DNA from: Diaporthe sp. PMI_573
Lineage: Eukaryota > Ascomycota > Sordariomycetes > Diaporthales > Diaporthaceae
DNA: 64,000 bases
Reading direction: 5' to 3'
Assembly: GCA_021399435.1 (NCBI GenBank)
Contig: JAJTUP010000003.1
Span: forward strand, 2,356,001-2,420,000
Part shown: one piece after another, positions 48,225 through 59,400 of the stretch
Layout: each line of letters starts with the position of its first letter
How positions within the stretch are numbered: position 1 is the first letter of the stretch
Program-made: the position numbers and the translations under genes
The notes under the pieces: model-generated
Seen by the model: only the letters and a program-made list of their open reading frames with translations
Told to the model about the DNA's origin: nothing
Databases searched by the model: none

Positions 48225-48729
48225 AGCAGGTTATCTGAAGTCAAAGGCCCGAGATTTCCGTCTGGGGTAAGCTTAGATGGTGAGTGGGGTGGGGGCGCGA
48301 TTCGTGCCGCTGTCAAACAATGATGATGAAACGCTAGCCCTCCTTTCCTCGCCCAACCGAAATGAGGAGGACGCAACAGAGCAGCCGCAACAGCCCTTTC
48401 CAGACAGCATCACCGACGTCAGGGCAAGCCCGAGGCTGAGAGAGAGGAACCTTCCATCCATCGACGTTCTTGTCCCTGGTCCCTGATCCCTGGTCCCCTG
48501 AGATCGTCACCCTCAGCCTTGTCGCAGTCAACCTGTCCACCCCGATTTGATCCACGGACCCTCTGCAGCTGCCGCTGTATTGCCCGTGTGTCTCTGGAGT
48601 GCCAACGCACCCGCGCCCGTGCCTTTCGTCGCAACCCCTGATTTGTTTGCCGACCAGGATGAGCCATCGACACTTTCCACTGCCGCGATAGTTTTCCTCC
48701 CTCGACCCCGATCTCCGACATCCCAACTC

Positions 48730-51700
48730 ATGGCTGACTCCGGCGCGGCTGCAGCCAACCCGGCTGCCGACAAGCCCTCCGGCCCTCCCAACCCTTCCAC
48801 GTCGCCGCAGAAGCAAACCAGCCCGGCAATACCCCTCGGCCTGCAAGAAGCCGCCCTCGACTCCCCGACCTTCCGATGCGTCGCCGCCCATTTCGCCGAG
48901 CAGGTCGAGCAGGTCGAGCGCTGGCTCGACGGATACATGAAGTCATGCTCAAAGGTCGTCCACGACATCCTCGCCCTTGAGGAAACCATCCAGGGCTTCC
49001 TGGGCAAGACAATGCCGCCCCTGGCAGTCACGACAGACGGCCCTCTCGACCCAGACTACACGATGCTCGCGCTGAGGAGGAGCAGCGACGGCCAGCGGGA
49101 GTGGTGGAGCCAGATCCTGGCAGTAATGCGCCGCATGGACAACCTGACCGTGGAGCCAGTCCGCTCGTTCCTGATCGGCGAGCTGAAGACATTCAAGGAG
49201 ACGAGGAGGACGCTGGAGACTACACAGAAGGTGTTCGATACCACGCTGGCACGCTACGTCGCTCAGAGCAAGACAAAGGAGCCATCTTCGCTGCGTGAGG
49301 ATGCCTTTGCCGTCTACGAGACCCGCAAGGCCTACCTCAAGGCATCCATGGACTTTTGCCAGCTTGCGCCGCAGATCCGCTTCTCCCTCGACAAGTTGCT
49401 TGTCCGCATATCCGTTGACATGTGGCGAGAGATGAAGCGATGGCGTGACAGCTCATACGTCTCCAACAAGTACGCCCAGGAGATGGACCGCGTCCGCGGA
49501 TGGTCCAAGGAGATGGAGGCAAGCGAGGCCCTCTTCAAGCGCGAGCTGCAGGCCGCAAGGAGGGACGTTGGCGAGAACGCGGTGGCCTCTTTCAAGCCGT
49601 CTCGCGAGTTGGAAGACTATAACATATCAACAGTCGCCTTCCTCGGCTCCAGGGGTCCCGTGAATGTCCAGGTCAAGGAGGGGGGCGCTGTCATCTCCGA
49701 GAAGCAAGGTTGGCTCTTTCTCCGGACCATCACTGGAAAGCCTGCCAGGACGAGCTGGGTCAGGCGATGGTACTACTGTCGAAATGGCATCTTTGGGTGG
49801 CTGGTGCAAGGGCCGCAGGGTGTTCTGCAAGGCGATGAGATCGGCGTGCTCCTATGCGGCGCCCGCCCTGCGGTCTCGGAGGAACGGCGCTTCTGCTTCG
49901 AGGTGAAGACCAAATCTCAAAACATCATGCTACAGGCCGAGACCCAGGCGGAATTGGAGCAATGGATTGAGGTCTTCGAGATTGCCAAGAAACAGGCGTT
50001 CGATGCGAGTGCGGCTAGAGATGCCAGCACACTGCCAGGAGGAATTGATCCCGCCTTCGCCATCACTCCGCCTACTATCCCCGAGTTCTCGGCCAAGTCT
50101 CTAGAGGGATTTGAGGACGGCACGGAGAGGTCCAACACGCTGCCAGTGCCTGGCAGTGATGCAGCAGCAACGCGGTCTTCGTTCGAAGTAGGCGCCGCGC
50201 CGCGCCGCTCCGTCACAGGATTGGCACGAGACATTGCAAGAGATCTTCCGCGGGAAGAGGGCGAAAGTGGCAGGGAGCACGCTGCACGCATCATGCAGAG
50301 GTTGGAACTTCATCGCAAGTTACCCCTTGGGCGTGGCGATTCGTCAGGTATCGCCGGCCTAATCTCTGCCAGTTCCAACCTCCTGCCTGGATATGCCGCC
50401 TACAACCAATCTGTAACAAACCTTGGTCGCTCTCTGCCAGCCTTACAGCCCATAAGCGAGATGAATGGTAGCAGCCTCGCGCCTCCTACGCTGGCCAAAG
50501 CCCCTACGGCGACATATCTCAGCAAGACAGCCTTGTCTGTCAGCGCTGAACGGTCGGTCACCTCGGAAAACAACAACAGCCTGAGCTTACCAACTGCTGT
50601 GGTTGCCAACTACTGGGGCAGTATCCCCTGGAGTACGCTATACCCGCCCAGGGAGGATGATACGACGCATCTTAGATTGGACGACGATCCACTGCTCTCA
50701 GCGAACGCGCAGACACTTCCTGCCAGTGAAGTCACCTCAAATCAGGGCAGCCATGCGCCATCGACTCTCCATCGGAAGACTCTGAGCGCCGGCGGTAATG
50801 CCTCCGACTTCAGAGTCCTGGAGAAGCCCACCGGCGAGATGTTCCCCCCGAGGTACCCGATCGAGCTCAAGGCACATCATCCACAGTTCAGACTCTTGTT
50901 TCCTAATGTGCCGCTCGATGAGAAGCTGGTGATGGTATTCAACGCTGCCTGGACGAGCACTTCCGTTGAGGGGTCTGGTAGCAACCATGGCATCATGGGC
51001 AATGGCCGCATCTACGTCACTTCTGATAGCATGTATTTCTACGGTCACCAGATGGGTTTGGTGGTGGCCTACAGCCTCAGTTTGGACATTATCTCGGAGG
51101 TGACAGCGGCTCCAGGCAAGGACTGCGACTTCTTGTTCCTGCACCTCAGCCACAAGATGAGCACCGATGGGTTAACCCGCATCACCATCAAGACGTTCCT
51201 GATGGACCTGGGGCTTCTTCACTCGCGGCTGAATCTTCTCATTGATGATCTGCAGGCTGAGGAACCAATGGAAGTGCCGGAAGTCATTGCTGCGCTGCTG
51301 AACCTGGAGAGTGACGAGTACGAGAAGAAGAGTCCCAGTGCAGAGAGCTGGGAAGAAGTTTCCCCTAACACCCCGATCGATGATGGCACTGCCTCGGGCA
51401 GACCGGTCTTTAAGGGTGGCTACGGGGCCAGGGATAGATCATCAAGACAGGTGCGGAAACCGGTTCCCAAGTTCCAGCTCCCAGTGCACCCAGTCGTGTA
51501 CGAGCCTGAGGGCATGGGGGAAGCGGTCGAGGAGCGCCACTTTGAGATCAGCGCAAAGGCGTGCTTTCACGTCCTGTTCGGCGACAAGTCGTTCATCTTC
51601 CCCAAACTCTACTTTGAGCGGCGCGCCAAGGAGATCGCCCAAGGCCCGTGGCAGCTCATTGACCATGGCAAGATGAAGCGAGATTTCAAATTCAAGGTCG

Positions 51701-53035
51701 ATTCGGTCGGCTTCATGGGGCGAGCCAAGCATGGCGAGGACGTGTCCGACTTTCAGCTCATTGACGTGTTCAGCGACCACATCACCTACCTGGTCACCCA
51801 CGTCAAGACACCCTGGCACCTGCCTCACTCGCACGCGTTCAAGCTGATCACCAAGACCGTCATCACGCACGTGGCCAAATCCAAGTGCAAGCTTGCGCTG
51901 TACACCAAGGTGGAGTGGTCTAAAACGCCACCTCTGTCGAAGGCGCTCGTGCAGCGACAGGCTCTCGAGGACGCACGGCGCGACGCGGAAGAGCTGGCAG
52001 AAGTTGCGACGGACCAGGTGCGTAAGCTGGGCCCGCACAGCCGGACCAAGAGGGCGATCCAGGTGTATGGCAACATCGGTGGCCAGCAGCAGGTGGTGGT
52101 GTTCACCCCTGGGGACGCATCGCAGACAAGCGAGGCGGGGCTCAAGAAGGGCTCGCAGATGATCCAGCCACGGACGCTGACGGAAATGATGTTCGAGACG
52201 GTGAGCAGTTTTATGGAGAGCGTCGCAACGAGCCTGCTGATGTGGACTTTTGCGGGTGTACGAAAGATCTTCAGCGTTGTGACCGCGCACCGGGTGATAC
52301 TGGTCGTACTGGCCGTTAGCATCCTCACGAACCTTGTCTTCACGGGACGTGAGGGCTCGATGTGGTGGACGGAGAGAAGCGCGGCAAAGTTCATGGGACG
52401 GATGGGTGTGGGTCCCAATGTCATGATGAGCAAGGCAGTCTACATTGCGGACCTGGACGAGGCGGCCCTGTCTTCTGTGGTCGCAGCTCCCGATGGGGAC
52501 AGCGAGTGGTAAGTTGCTGCCTGTGGCGTCCACACTCGGGTCCCAGTCACTGACATGATGTCAAATTAGTTACAACACGTTCCGCCAGATTCTGAACACG
52601 ACGTCCCTCGACTCGTCGTATGAAGAGGCTGGCACAGTCTTAAGCTCGAGCACCAGCAGAGCCACGGCTCGGCAACTGCGGCGCACGCGCCAGCGACTTG
52701 GGTCTTACCGCCACGACCTTCTAGTCGCGATGCGGGTCGTGAACAAGATCGAGAAGGAGATGATCCAGAGCGAGTGGGAGAACTGGCTCGCTGACGAGAA
52801 CCTGCGATGTGAGCAAATCAAGATGATGCTGTCCGAGAAGGCTAGCAGCAGCAGCGCCAGCGGCAAGGCGACACCCAGCGTTGCAGGCGTCGGTGGCGAC
52901 GGGCAGAAAGTCATGCGGCCCATTGATGAGAAGAGAGTCGAGGCCCTGACGCAGTGGCACGCCGAGTACTGCGGGAGCTGCAAGCTGGAGAAGGATATGG
53001 CACTGGCGAAGAGGATGAAGATGGTAGATGTGTAG
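48730..53035 (+). CDS. Sip3/Lam-type BAR-PH-GRAM-VASt membrane protein (sterol transfer)
   Basis: The exons are 48730-52508 and 52570-53035, with a 61-nt intron (GTAAGT...AATTAG) in phase 2, giving 1414 residues. The domain order fits the yeast Sip3/Lam3 family: a helical BAR-like region (about 34-255), a PH domain (about 320-427, with GWLFLRT and the final Trp in EQWIEVFEIAK), a low-complexity linker, a GRAM-like domain (from about 713, FRLLFPNVPLDEKLV), a VASt sterol-binding domain (about 920-1090, from EERHFEISAKACFHVLFGD) and a membrane anchor (about 1187, ILVVLAVSILTNLVF). Known members sit at ER-plasma membrane contacts and move sterols. Exon 2 adds a charged helical C-terminal tail. 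The start chosen is the first in-frame ATG; the frame upstream is open but has no ATG. The intron donor overlaps an in-frame TAA, so retention would truncate the protein after the anchor. Confidence 0.9.
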
Positions 53036-54052
53036 AAGGGGGTGTCCCTGTGTGCTCTTAATGGGATTGGTGTAATGGCAGATGGGTCGGGGAGATGTGC
53101 ACATAAATACGCACGAACGGGCACATGCATGTATGTGTGTAGATGCTCATTGTGGGAAGGGCGGCATCAGGAAAGCTGGGTAAACTTGGGTCTGATTTTT
53201 TCTTTCTTTTCTGCTTTCCTTTCTTCTCCTCCTCGGCATCTTTCTCCCTGCATGCGACAGCTTCTATACGCAGATACCCGTGCGGTCTAGATAGTCATCA
53301 TTGAACACGGTTTCGTCACTTGCAGCCCGCTCTATCCATCTGCACGTTGTGCCCGTGTGACCGGTTTCTCCAGGCTACGTGATTAGTCTTGGAGCATTGG
53401 CTCCGGCCCCCCTGGCCTTGTAGATCTAAAACAAACTGACGTCCGCCAGCCCTCTAGCCCGGGCTTCTGGGCCAGGGGAGAAGCAGGTGGGGGAGGGGGG
53501 AAACCGGAGATGGTTTCCAGTTAGGGGCGAGCTCGAGCTGAGCCGGGACAGACAGGCCTCTGTTGAACAGGGATGACGTCAGTAAATACACATCTCGGAT
53601 GGACAGAGACAGAAGATGGCGGCTGCTGCTGCAGGCGGTCATATTTTCTTGTTCTTTGTCTCCCACTCTCAAGCCTGAACCCGGCAAACAGAGGGGATAC
53701 AGAGGGAGCAGCTCTACAGTCTTGGTTATGTGTGTTTATTCAACGGGACATTGAATTGTTCTGTCATCGGCGTCACAACCTCACAGCCTCCCTCGACCCA
53801 CTCATGCCTTCACACGGACCCTGATCATAGCTACCTGGTGGTCCTGGCTATACGAAGCAATACGAGGCGATACGAAGCAACAATACGGGCAGGTTGAGCG
53901 TTCCACCTGGAAGCCTCGCATGTCGAAAGCTCAGGGAGGACATGACATCCTTATGCCCTATAGGCTGTCATTGCTAGCGAATACTCATTGACCGTCAACT
54001 TGATCCCCCCCCCCTCTCATATCCTCACCGTCTCTGCAGTCGCGAGGTCACC
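53036..54052. other. Intergenic region between the Sip3-like and DUF3074 genes
   Basis: 1.0 kb with no supported coding frame. It contains a T/C-rich tract near 53200 and near-repeats of TACGA(A/G)GC around 53860-53885. Just before the DUF3074 ATG, a CTCTGCAG acceptor-like site at 54033-54040 hints at a 5' UTR intron. Confidence 0.4.
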
Positions 54053-56143
54053 ATGTCTCATCACGAGCCGCTCAAGGCTCTGGGGCCGGTTGACTGGACA
54101 GCAGTCACGGCCGACGACCTGCAGCATTTCCTGAACACGACCTTCCTCCACGCCCAGACAGTCGTCGACAGCATACCTACAGCGACCAAGCCCGAGCAGG
54201 CCGGCCGCGCGAGGAGCCATACCGACAGTTCCGTTGTCTTCGACCCTGCGTCCCGCCACCATACCAACACCTCGGCAAGCGCGGATGCATCAACCGCCAC
54301 CGCGGCCGCCCACGCCGCGAAACTGCAGAAGGAGTGGAAGGAGGTCAAGATCCCCCCGCGCGACAATCCCTACGGCATGAGCGTCTACAAGCTCGCCGGG
54401 AAGGACGGCAGGGGCGCCTGGTTCGCCAGGCGGAGCATGCACGAGGGCATGTCCTTCGACAAGTTCAGGCTGGGGCTGGAGACGGAGTTTGGACATACCT
54501 TGCAGCAGACCACCGGCCCTGGCACCGGCAACGTCAGGGGCATCGGCGCCGAGAAGAAGGCTGAGCATTTGGAATGTGACGGGGTCGGCCAGGCCGACGT
54601 GTGGCTGCTGAACGCCCAGTTCCCAGGTCCCACGACACCAAGGGACTTTGTCACGCTTTTCCTGACGGGCACCAGCGGCAGCGATGACAAGGCCAAGACC
54701 AAGGGCCCGAGGCAGTTCATGGTCGTGTCGAAGCCCTGCAACCATCCCGAATGCGCGCCCCGGTCGGCGTACATCAGGGGCAACTACGAGAGCGTGGAGC
54801 TGATCAGGGAGATTTCTATTGAGAAGCCACTGCGGCGGGTCAGGTCTTCAGTTGACATGAGGCGGGAGGATTTCCAGCTGCCGAGCCAGAAGCCAGGTGG
54901 TGGCATGCACATTGGCCAGGAAGCAGTCCTTCGCGCAGCTCAGAAACGAGCCGAGGCCAAGTCGGACCAGGGCCCAGGTGAGCGAGGCCTGTCGCGATCA
55001 CTTACCGGTCTGCCGCCACGCGACCGTAATGAGGATGCCGGGGCTGCAAGGTCTGACGAGGACACGGAAATGGCAATCGAGTGGGTTATGGTAACTCGGT
55101 CCGACCCGGGAGGCAGCGTGCCGAGGTTTATGGTCGAGAAGGGCACCCCTGGTGGAATCGTGACAGACGCTGGGAAGTTCCTCAAGTGGCTGGAGACGAG
55201 GACCGAACAGAAACTCGAGGAGTCTCGCGCTGGAATATCAGAGAAACCCGAGGATGAGCCTCCAAAGAACAATGTGGGCGAGGCGACGATACCTCGGCTG
55301 CATCAACCTTCTACCAGCATATCAAGACCCCCGCCGGGCCCTTCCCAAGCCACGGCGGAGGAGGACGTACAACCAAGTGGCTTCTACAACATGATCGCTG
55401 GAGCGATAGGCGCAGCATCGTCTATGGTGACGTCGCGACTACCTGGTGTGGCCCACTCGACATCGGAACTCGATTCCGACCTCCAAGACAATGAATCAGA
55501 CACGGAGTCAGAGGCAAGTTTCGCCTCTGCACAGGAGCCCGAAGCCGAGACTCCCCTGGCCAAAGTCCTCTCGGGAGAGGACGTCAGCTTGGGAGGTGGC
55601 GACATGGCGTCCATGCATTCCACGAAGAGCGATGAGTCGTCCGCCAAAGCCGCGGCGTCGCATCACGAGAAGCACCTCAGGAAGTTGCAGGATCGGCATA
55701 GGAAAATTGCGGAGAAGATGGCGCGCCAGCAGGAGCGGGCCTCACAGGGCAAGTCAACCCAGGGCGAAGACCAGCTCGCTAAGCTCAAGGAGAAGCACGA
55801 GAAGGAGATCGCCCGGCAGGAGGAAAATTATCGGAAGGAGGTGAAGAAGATGGAGGAGAGGAAGTTGAAGGAGGAGAGGAAGGCCGAAGAAAGGAAGAAG
55901 AAGCAGCAGGAGAAGGACGAGAGGTCGAACGCCGCCATGCAGCTTGAAAAGGTCAAGGTGGAGAGGGACATGGCGCTCAAGCAGATCGACATCCTCAAGG
56001 ACCAGGTTGGCGAGCTGCAGGCACAGAACACGAAGCTCGTTGCGCAGATCGGGAAGCTGGGGGGCCTGGCTAGTACGAGTGACTTGGCCGCCAACGGACT
56101 GGTGGACGGCAAGCTGTCGAAGTCTTCGTCACAGTCAAAGTGA
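54053..56143 (+). CDS. DUF3074 (START-like) coiled-coil protein
   Basis: A single-exon gene of 696 residues. Residues about 110-380 match the fungal DUF3074 family, thought to have a START-like lipid-binding fold: WFARRSMHEGMSFDKFRLGL, WLLNAQFPGPTTPRDFVTLF and VPRFMVEKGTPGGIVTDAGK. A linker with a Gly/Ala-rich, mildly hydrophobic segment (GFYNMIAGAIGAASSM, about 445) follows. The C-terminal part (about 535-675) is a long Lys/Glu/Arg-rich coiled coil ending in a Ser-rich tail. No catalytic residues are known for the family. The gene is tandem with the Sip3-like gene, which also carries a lipid-binding domain, but no functional link is shown. The function is unknown beyond likely lipid or membrane association. 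Confidence 0.85.
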   Translation: MSHHEPLKALGPVDWTAVTADDLQHFLNTTFLHAQTVVDSIPTATKPEQAGRARSHTDSSVVFDPASRHHTNTSASADASTATAAAHAAKLQKEWKEVKIPPRDNPYGMSVYKLAGKDGRGAWFARRSMHEGMSFDKFRLGLETEFGHTLQQTTGPGTGNVRGIGAEKKAEHLECDGVGQADVWLLNAQFPGPTTPRDFVTLFLTGTSGSDDKAKTKGPRQFMVVSKPCNHPECAPRSAYIRGNYESVELIREISIEKPLRRVRSSVDMRREDFQLPSQKPGGGMHIGQEAVLRAAQKRAEAKSDQGPGERGLSRSLTGLPPRDRNEDAGAARSDEDTEMAIEWVMVTRSDPGGSVPRFMVEKGTPGGIVTDAGKFLKWLETRTEQKLEESRAGISEKPEDEPPKNNVGEATIPRLHQPSTSISRPPPGPSQATAEEDVQPSGFYNMIAGAIGAASSMVTSRLPGVAHSTSELDSDLQDNESDTESEASFASAQEPEAETPLAKVLSGEDVSLGGGDMASMHSTKSDESSAKAAASHHEKHLRKLQDRHRKIAEKMARQQERASQGKSTQGEDQLAKLKEKHEKEIARQEENYRKEVKKMEERKLKEERKAEERKKKQQEKDERSNAAMQLEKVKVERDMALKQIDILKDQVGELQAQNTKLVAQIGKLGGLASTSDLAANGLVDGKLSKSSSQSK

Positions 56144-56470
56144 TGGGGGAGTGAAGGTGTGAGATATCAGGGGTCGGGATCGATTAAGCGTACATGTGGG
56201 TCACATTTCCAAGCAACAAGCGTAGCTTTCTCATACCCTTTTCCATAGCATAGCAGACAGCATCTCTGGTAGCGCTGCGCTGTCACTTGTATATCAGAAA
56301 CAATGATTGTCTTCCATGGCGCATTTAAATCGAAAGCCTCTACCGTCAGATAAATCTGAAGAGTCTACTTTATGGATAAACCCGGAGCGGATATGTTTCG
56401 CCAATATATCCCAGCAGTGCAGCAGTTCAGCCATACACGATACAACAACAGCCCGTATGCCACAGACAGC
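56144..56470. other. Convergent 3' region of DUF3074 and Trm732-like genes
   Basis: 327 bases between two facing stop codons, relatively AT-rich. It must hold both 3' UTRs. No gene is present. Confidence 0.6.
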
Positions 56471-59400
56471 CTAGACTCGGTCCAGCGTAGAAATCAGGAG
56501 CCCATGAAGCCTCGAACCTTGTCCGGCGGCCCTTGACCGCGCCAGGGACTCCGAAATCACGACGCCCTCCTCGCCGAGCAACTCAGCCATGACCTTCCCG
56601 CACACTAGGACACGATGACACAAGGCAAACGCATCCGCCCCCGAAGCCCACCCCAGCGGGCCGTCGTCGTTCCCGGCCTGGGCAATCAGGGCACCTAGAG
56701 CCTTCTCGACCCACCCCTTCAACGCATCCAGCGAGCTGTCCATAACCAGCACCTTCCTGGCCACGCCACCGTCACCTTCTGTCTGGTCATAATTCCGCGG
56801 CAGGGCCTTGAACACGTCAGCCCACCTTTGCGTCTCGCGGACCTCATCTATGAACAGGTTCTGCTCCTCCACCGCGAACAAGCTCTCGTCCACCTCGAGC
56901 GCCTCAGCGAACAGCTGTGCCGGCGATGCCCAGGCGGCTAGGTCCTGCACGCCGATGTCAAGCGCGATGAGCGGGTCCCCGACCAGGCGGCAGGCGACGT
57001 AGGCCCTGAACTCGTTCGTGTGCCCGAAGCGCCCCCACAGCCACGAGAGCAGAGCGTCGGCCGCGTCGACCGCGACGAGGGGCTGAGGAGAATGCGCGTG
57101 GGGGTCCGGCGAGGTGACGAGCGCCGCGGCGGCGGCGCCGACGTCGCGGATCTCGTCGTCGTCGTCGATCAGCGTGTTGTACAGCGCCAGCAGGAAGGGC
57201 AGGTACGCTGCGTCGCCTCCGGCGGCGGACCGCACTGCCGCCGCGAAGGACCTGATGGCGCTGGCGGCTGCCATGCGCATGTCGAAGGTGTTGCTGTCGT
57301 GCAGGGCGTCTGCGACAGTCTTGCCCCACGCCCGCAGCCGCTGTTCGAACATGAAGAATGACAGCTGCCCGTTGTGTGGGAGGGTCTGGATTGCCATCGC
57401 GGGCCCCGAGACGAGGAGCACGGCGTTCGCCAGACTAGGGTTGATGCTGTCCAGCACGAAATGCTGAAAGGCACCGAGTTCTTCTGGCGAAGGAATGTCC
57501 TGCAACTTTCCCTCGGAGATGTGGTCATCCAACAACCCGGCCAGATTCGTCAGCGCCTGCGCGCGGGCTTCCGGCACTTTAGTGTGTTTGCAGATTTCGA
57601 GGTACATTTTGCACAGTTCAGAAGCTCGCGACTTGCCCCAGATCGTGGGAACGGCGTCGAGAAGCATGCATGCTGTGTCTGTGTCCCGGCCAAGCGCATC
57701 AAAAAAGCATGCTCTGAGGCCGTCGATGCCTGTGAGCGCCACTGCTTCACGCAACGACCTGATCCCTAGTCGGTGGTCGAGAAGCGCTAGCGAGGTGAAG
57801 CTGGTCCTCCCTCGTGCGATTTTCAGATGGGTCAATTGCTCGGCTTTGCTGATTTGAACGCTTGCGGGAGGCGTGATCTCCCAGGTCAAGGTGCGGACCT
57901 CTACGAAGGCGGCCCAGACCTCGGAGCATATTGTGGCATCAATCTCGAAGTCTTGTAGCAGTTGCCCGAGTGTCTTGATATCTTCCGCAAATTTTGCAAG
58001 CTGAGAGTCTCCATCAAGCTCGGGTATGATTGTTTGACCGAGAAGCTGGCCTTCCTTTCTGTCCATGGACGTCCTTTCCAAGAAGAACTTCAGCGTGAGA
58101 AAGGTCCCATGCAACCTGTTCGCCGATCCCCGTGACTCGTCCAGCAGATGCTGTACTGAGGAGAGCCAACTTTCATTCAGGAGAAAGGAGCATAAGGTTC
58201 GTGCGGCTATCTCGCGGACATGCCACTGTTGGCTGCCCAGGTACCTGACGATCAACATGTACAATTCGTCGCGGTGAGACTCTGGAGGCCCCGCACGTCG
58301 GATGATGTCCAGCGCCGGGAAGACAGATTCGGCTGCTGAGCTTGAAGCCAAGGTTCCAGGTTCCATGGCCATTTGCCCTGACTGCAAAAGATTCAGCAGT
58401 ATAGGCGGCAGAGACGGATATTTGGTGTACGAGATACGCAGCGTCTTCCCGTCCCACCCAGCCTCCAGAGCACTCTTGCTCTCGCCGGTGCCAAATATAC
58501 TATCCATCAGACTACGCAGTAGCAAGAGTGCGCAGTTTCTGATTGCCCAGACCTCTGCTTTCAAGCTATTCGTCGCGAGTTCGAGACACTCCGGGAGATA
58601 CCGTTCTGCCTTTTTGCTGAGCAGTGAGGTCTTGAAGACCTCTTTGAGAGAATTGAATGCGTGAACTTGAGGAAGATTACTCCCATCAGTTTCCGAAACC
58701 AAAGCTGGTCGCTGCGCTATCTCCTCCAACGTTCGAATCACCTGCTCAAACGACGGGCTGGTCGCATTCGATGCCAGAATGGCAGTGATTAGAGCTGGTA
58801 TACCTGCTGACCGTCTCGTGGTCGACCTCTGCGCATATATGCAGGATAGTGCCCCTTTGTACCAGTCCTCTAGCAAGGACTGCTCGGATTCGCCAGAGGC
58901 GACATGCGGATTCCGAGCGTTCTGGCAGCAGCAAGTAAAATTGAGCGAGACGCTCGAGAACGCACCCCTATGCCTCAAAGTAGAGAGCTGCGAGAATGCC
59001 AGATTGCCTACTCTTCGAAACACCTCGGGCGTTGGTAAGAGAAAGCCAACCGCACGGCTGAACCCTAAGTTGCCCACCATCGTGCGCATCAACTGGCTGG
59101 ACTCGTGGATGGCCCTGAAGCTGTAGCTCAACAAGCCCTTGCTGTCGAGACCATCGTTGTTCTCAAGCACTTTGCCCTCTGGTGAATCATCGCACAGAAC
59201 GTAGCTCACAGCATCCCAGATCCGTGTACACAGATCTACAATCCGTGTCTGGGACGGTGCAATGAGCTGCAGCTGATCTTTACTGTATCGAGTTTGTGAG
59301 AAGACTTCCCACATGTATCTGACCGCGGCAAAGTCTCCGTGTACTGGCTCCGTCATGACGGCGCGGCCAAGGTCCTTTTCTGCCCCACTGATCTTGACAT

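Larger units (their letters stand above)
41199..48729. other. 7.5-kb gene-poor stretch
   Basis: No gene is supported. Many overlapping short frames occur on both strands, none with a motif. The longest (minus, 43807-44325) overlaps an equally long frame in another phase. A 14-bp perfect palindrome TGTACCTAGGTACA lies at 45211-45224, in a cluster of GGTACC-like words (45190-45265). A CAGC repeat at 48195-48224 and a C/T-rich leader belong to the promoter of the Sip3-like gene. Confidence 0.45.

Noticed and set aside
48547..48729. N-terminal extension of the Sip3-like protein
   Set aside because: The upstream frame is open but starts only with non-ATG codons; the first ATG is at 48730.
51442..52533. 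363-codon minus-strand frame
   Set aside because: Antisense shadow of the VASt-region exon of the Sip3-like gene; His/Arg/Leu-rich with no motif.
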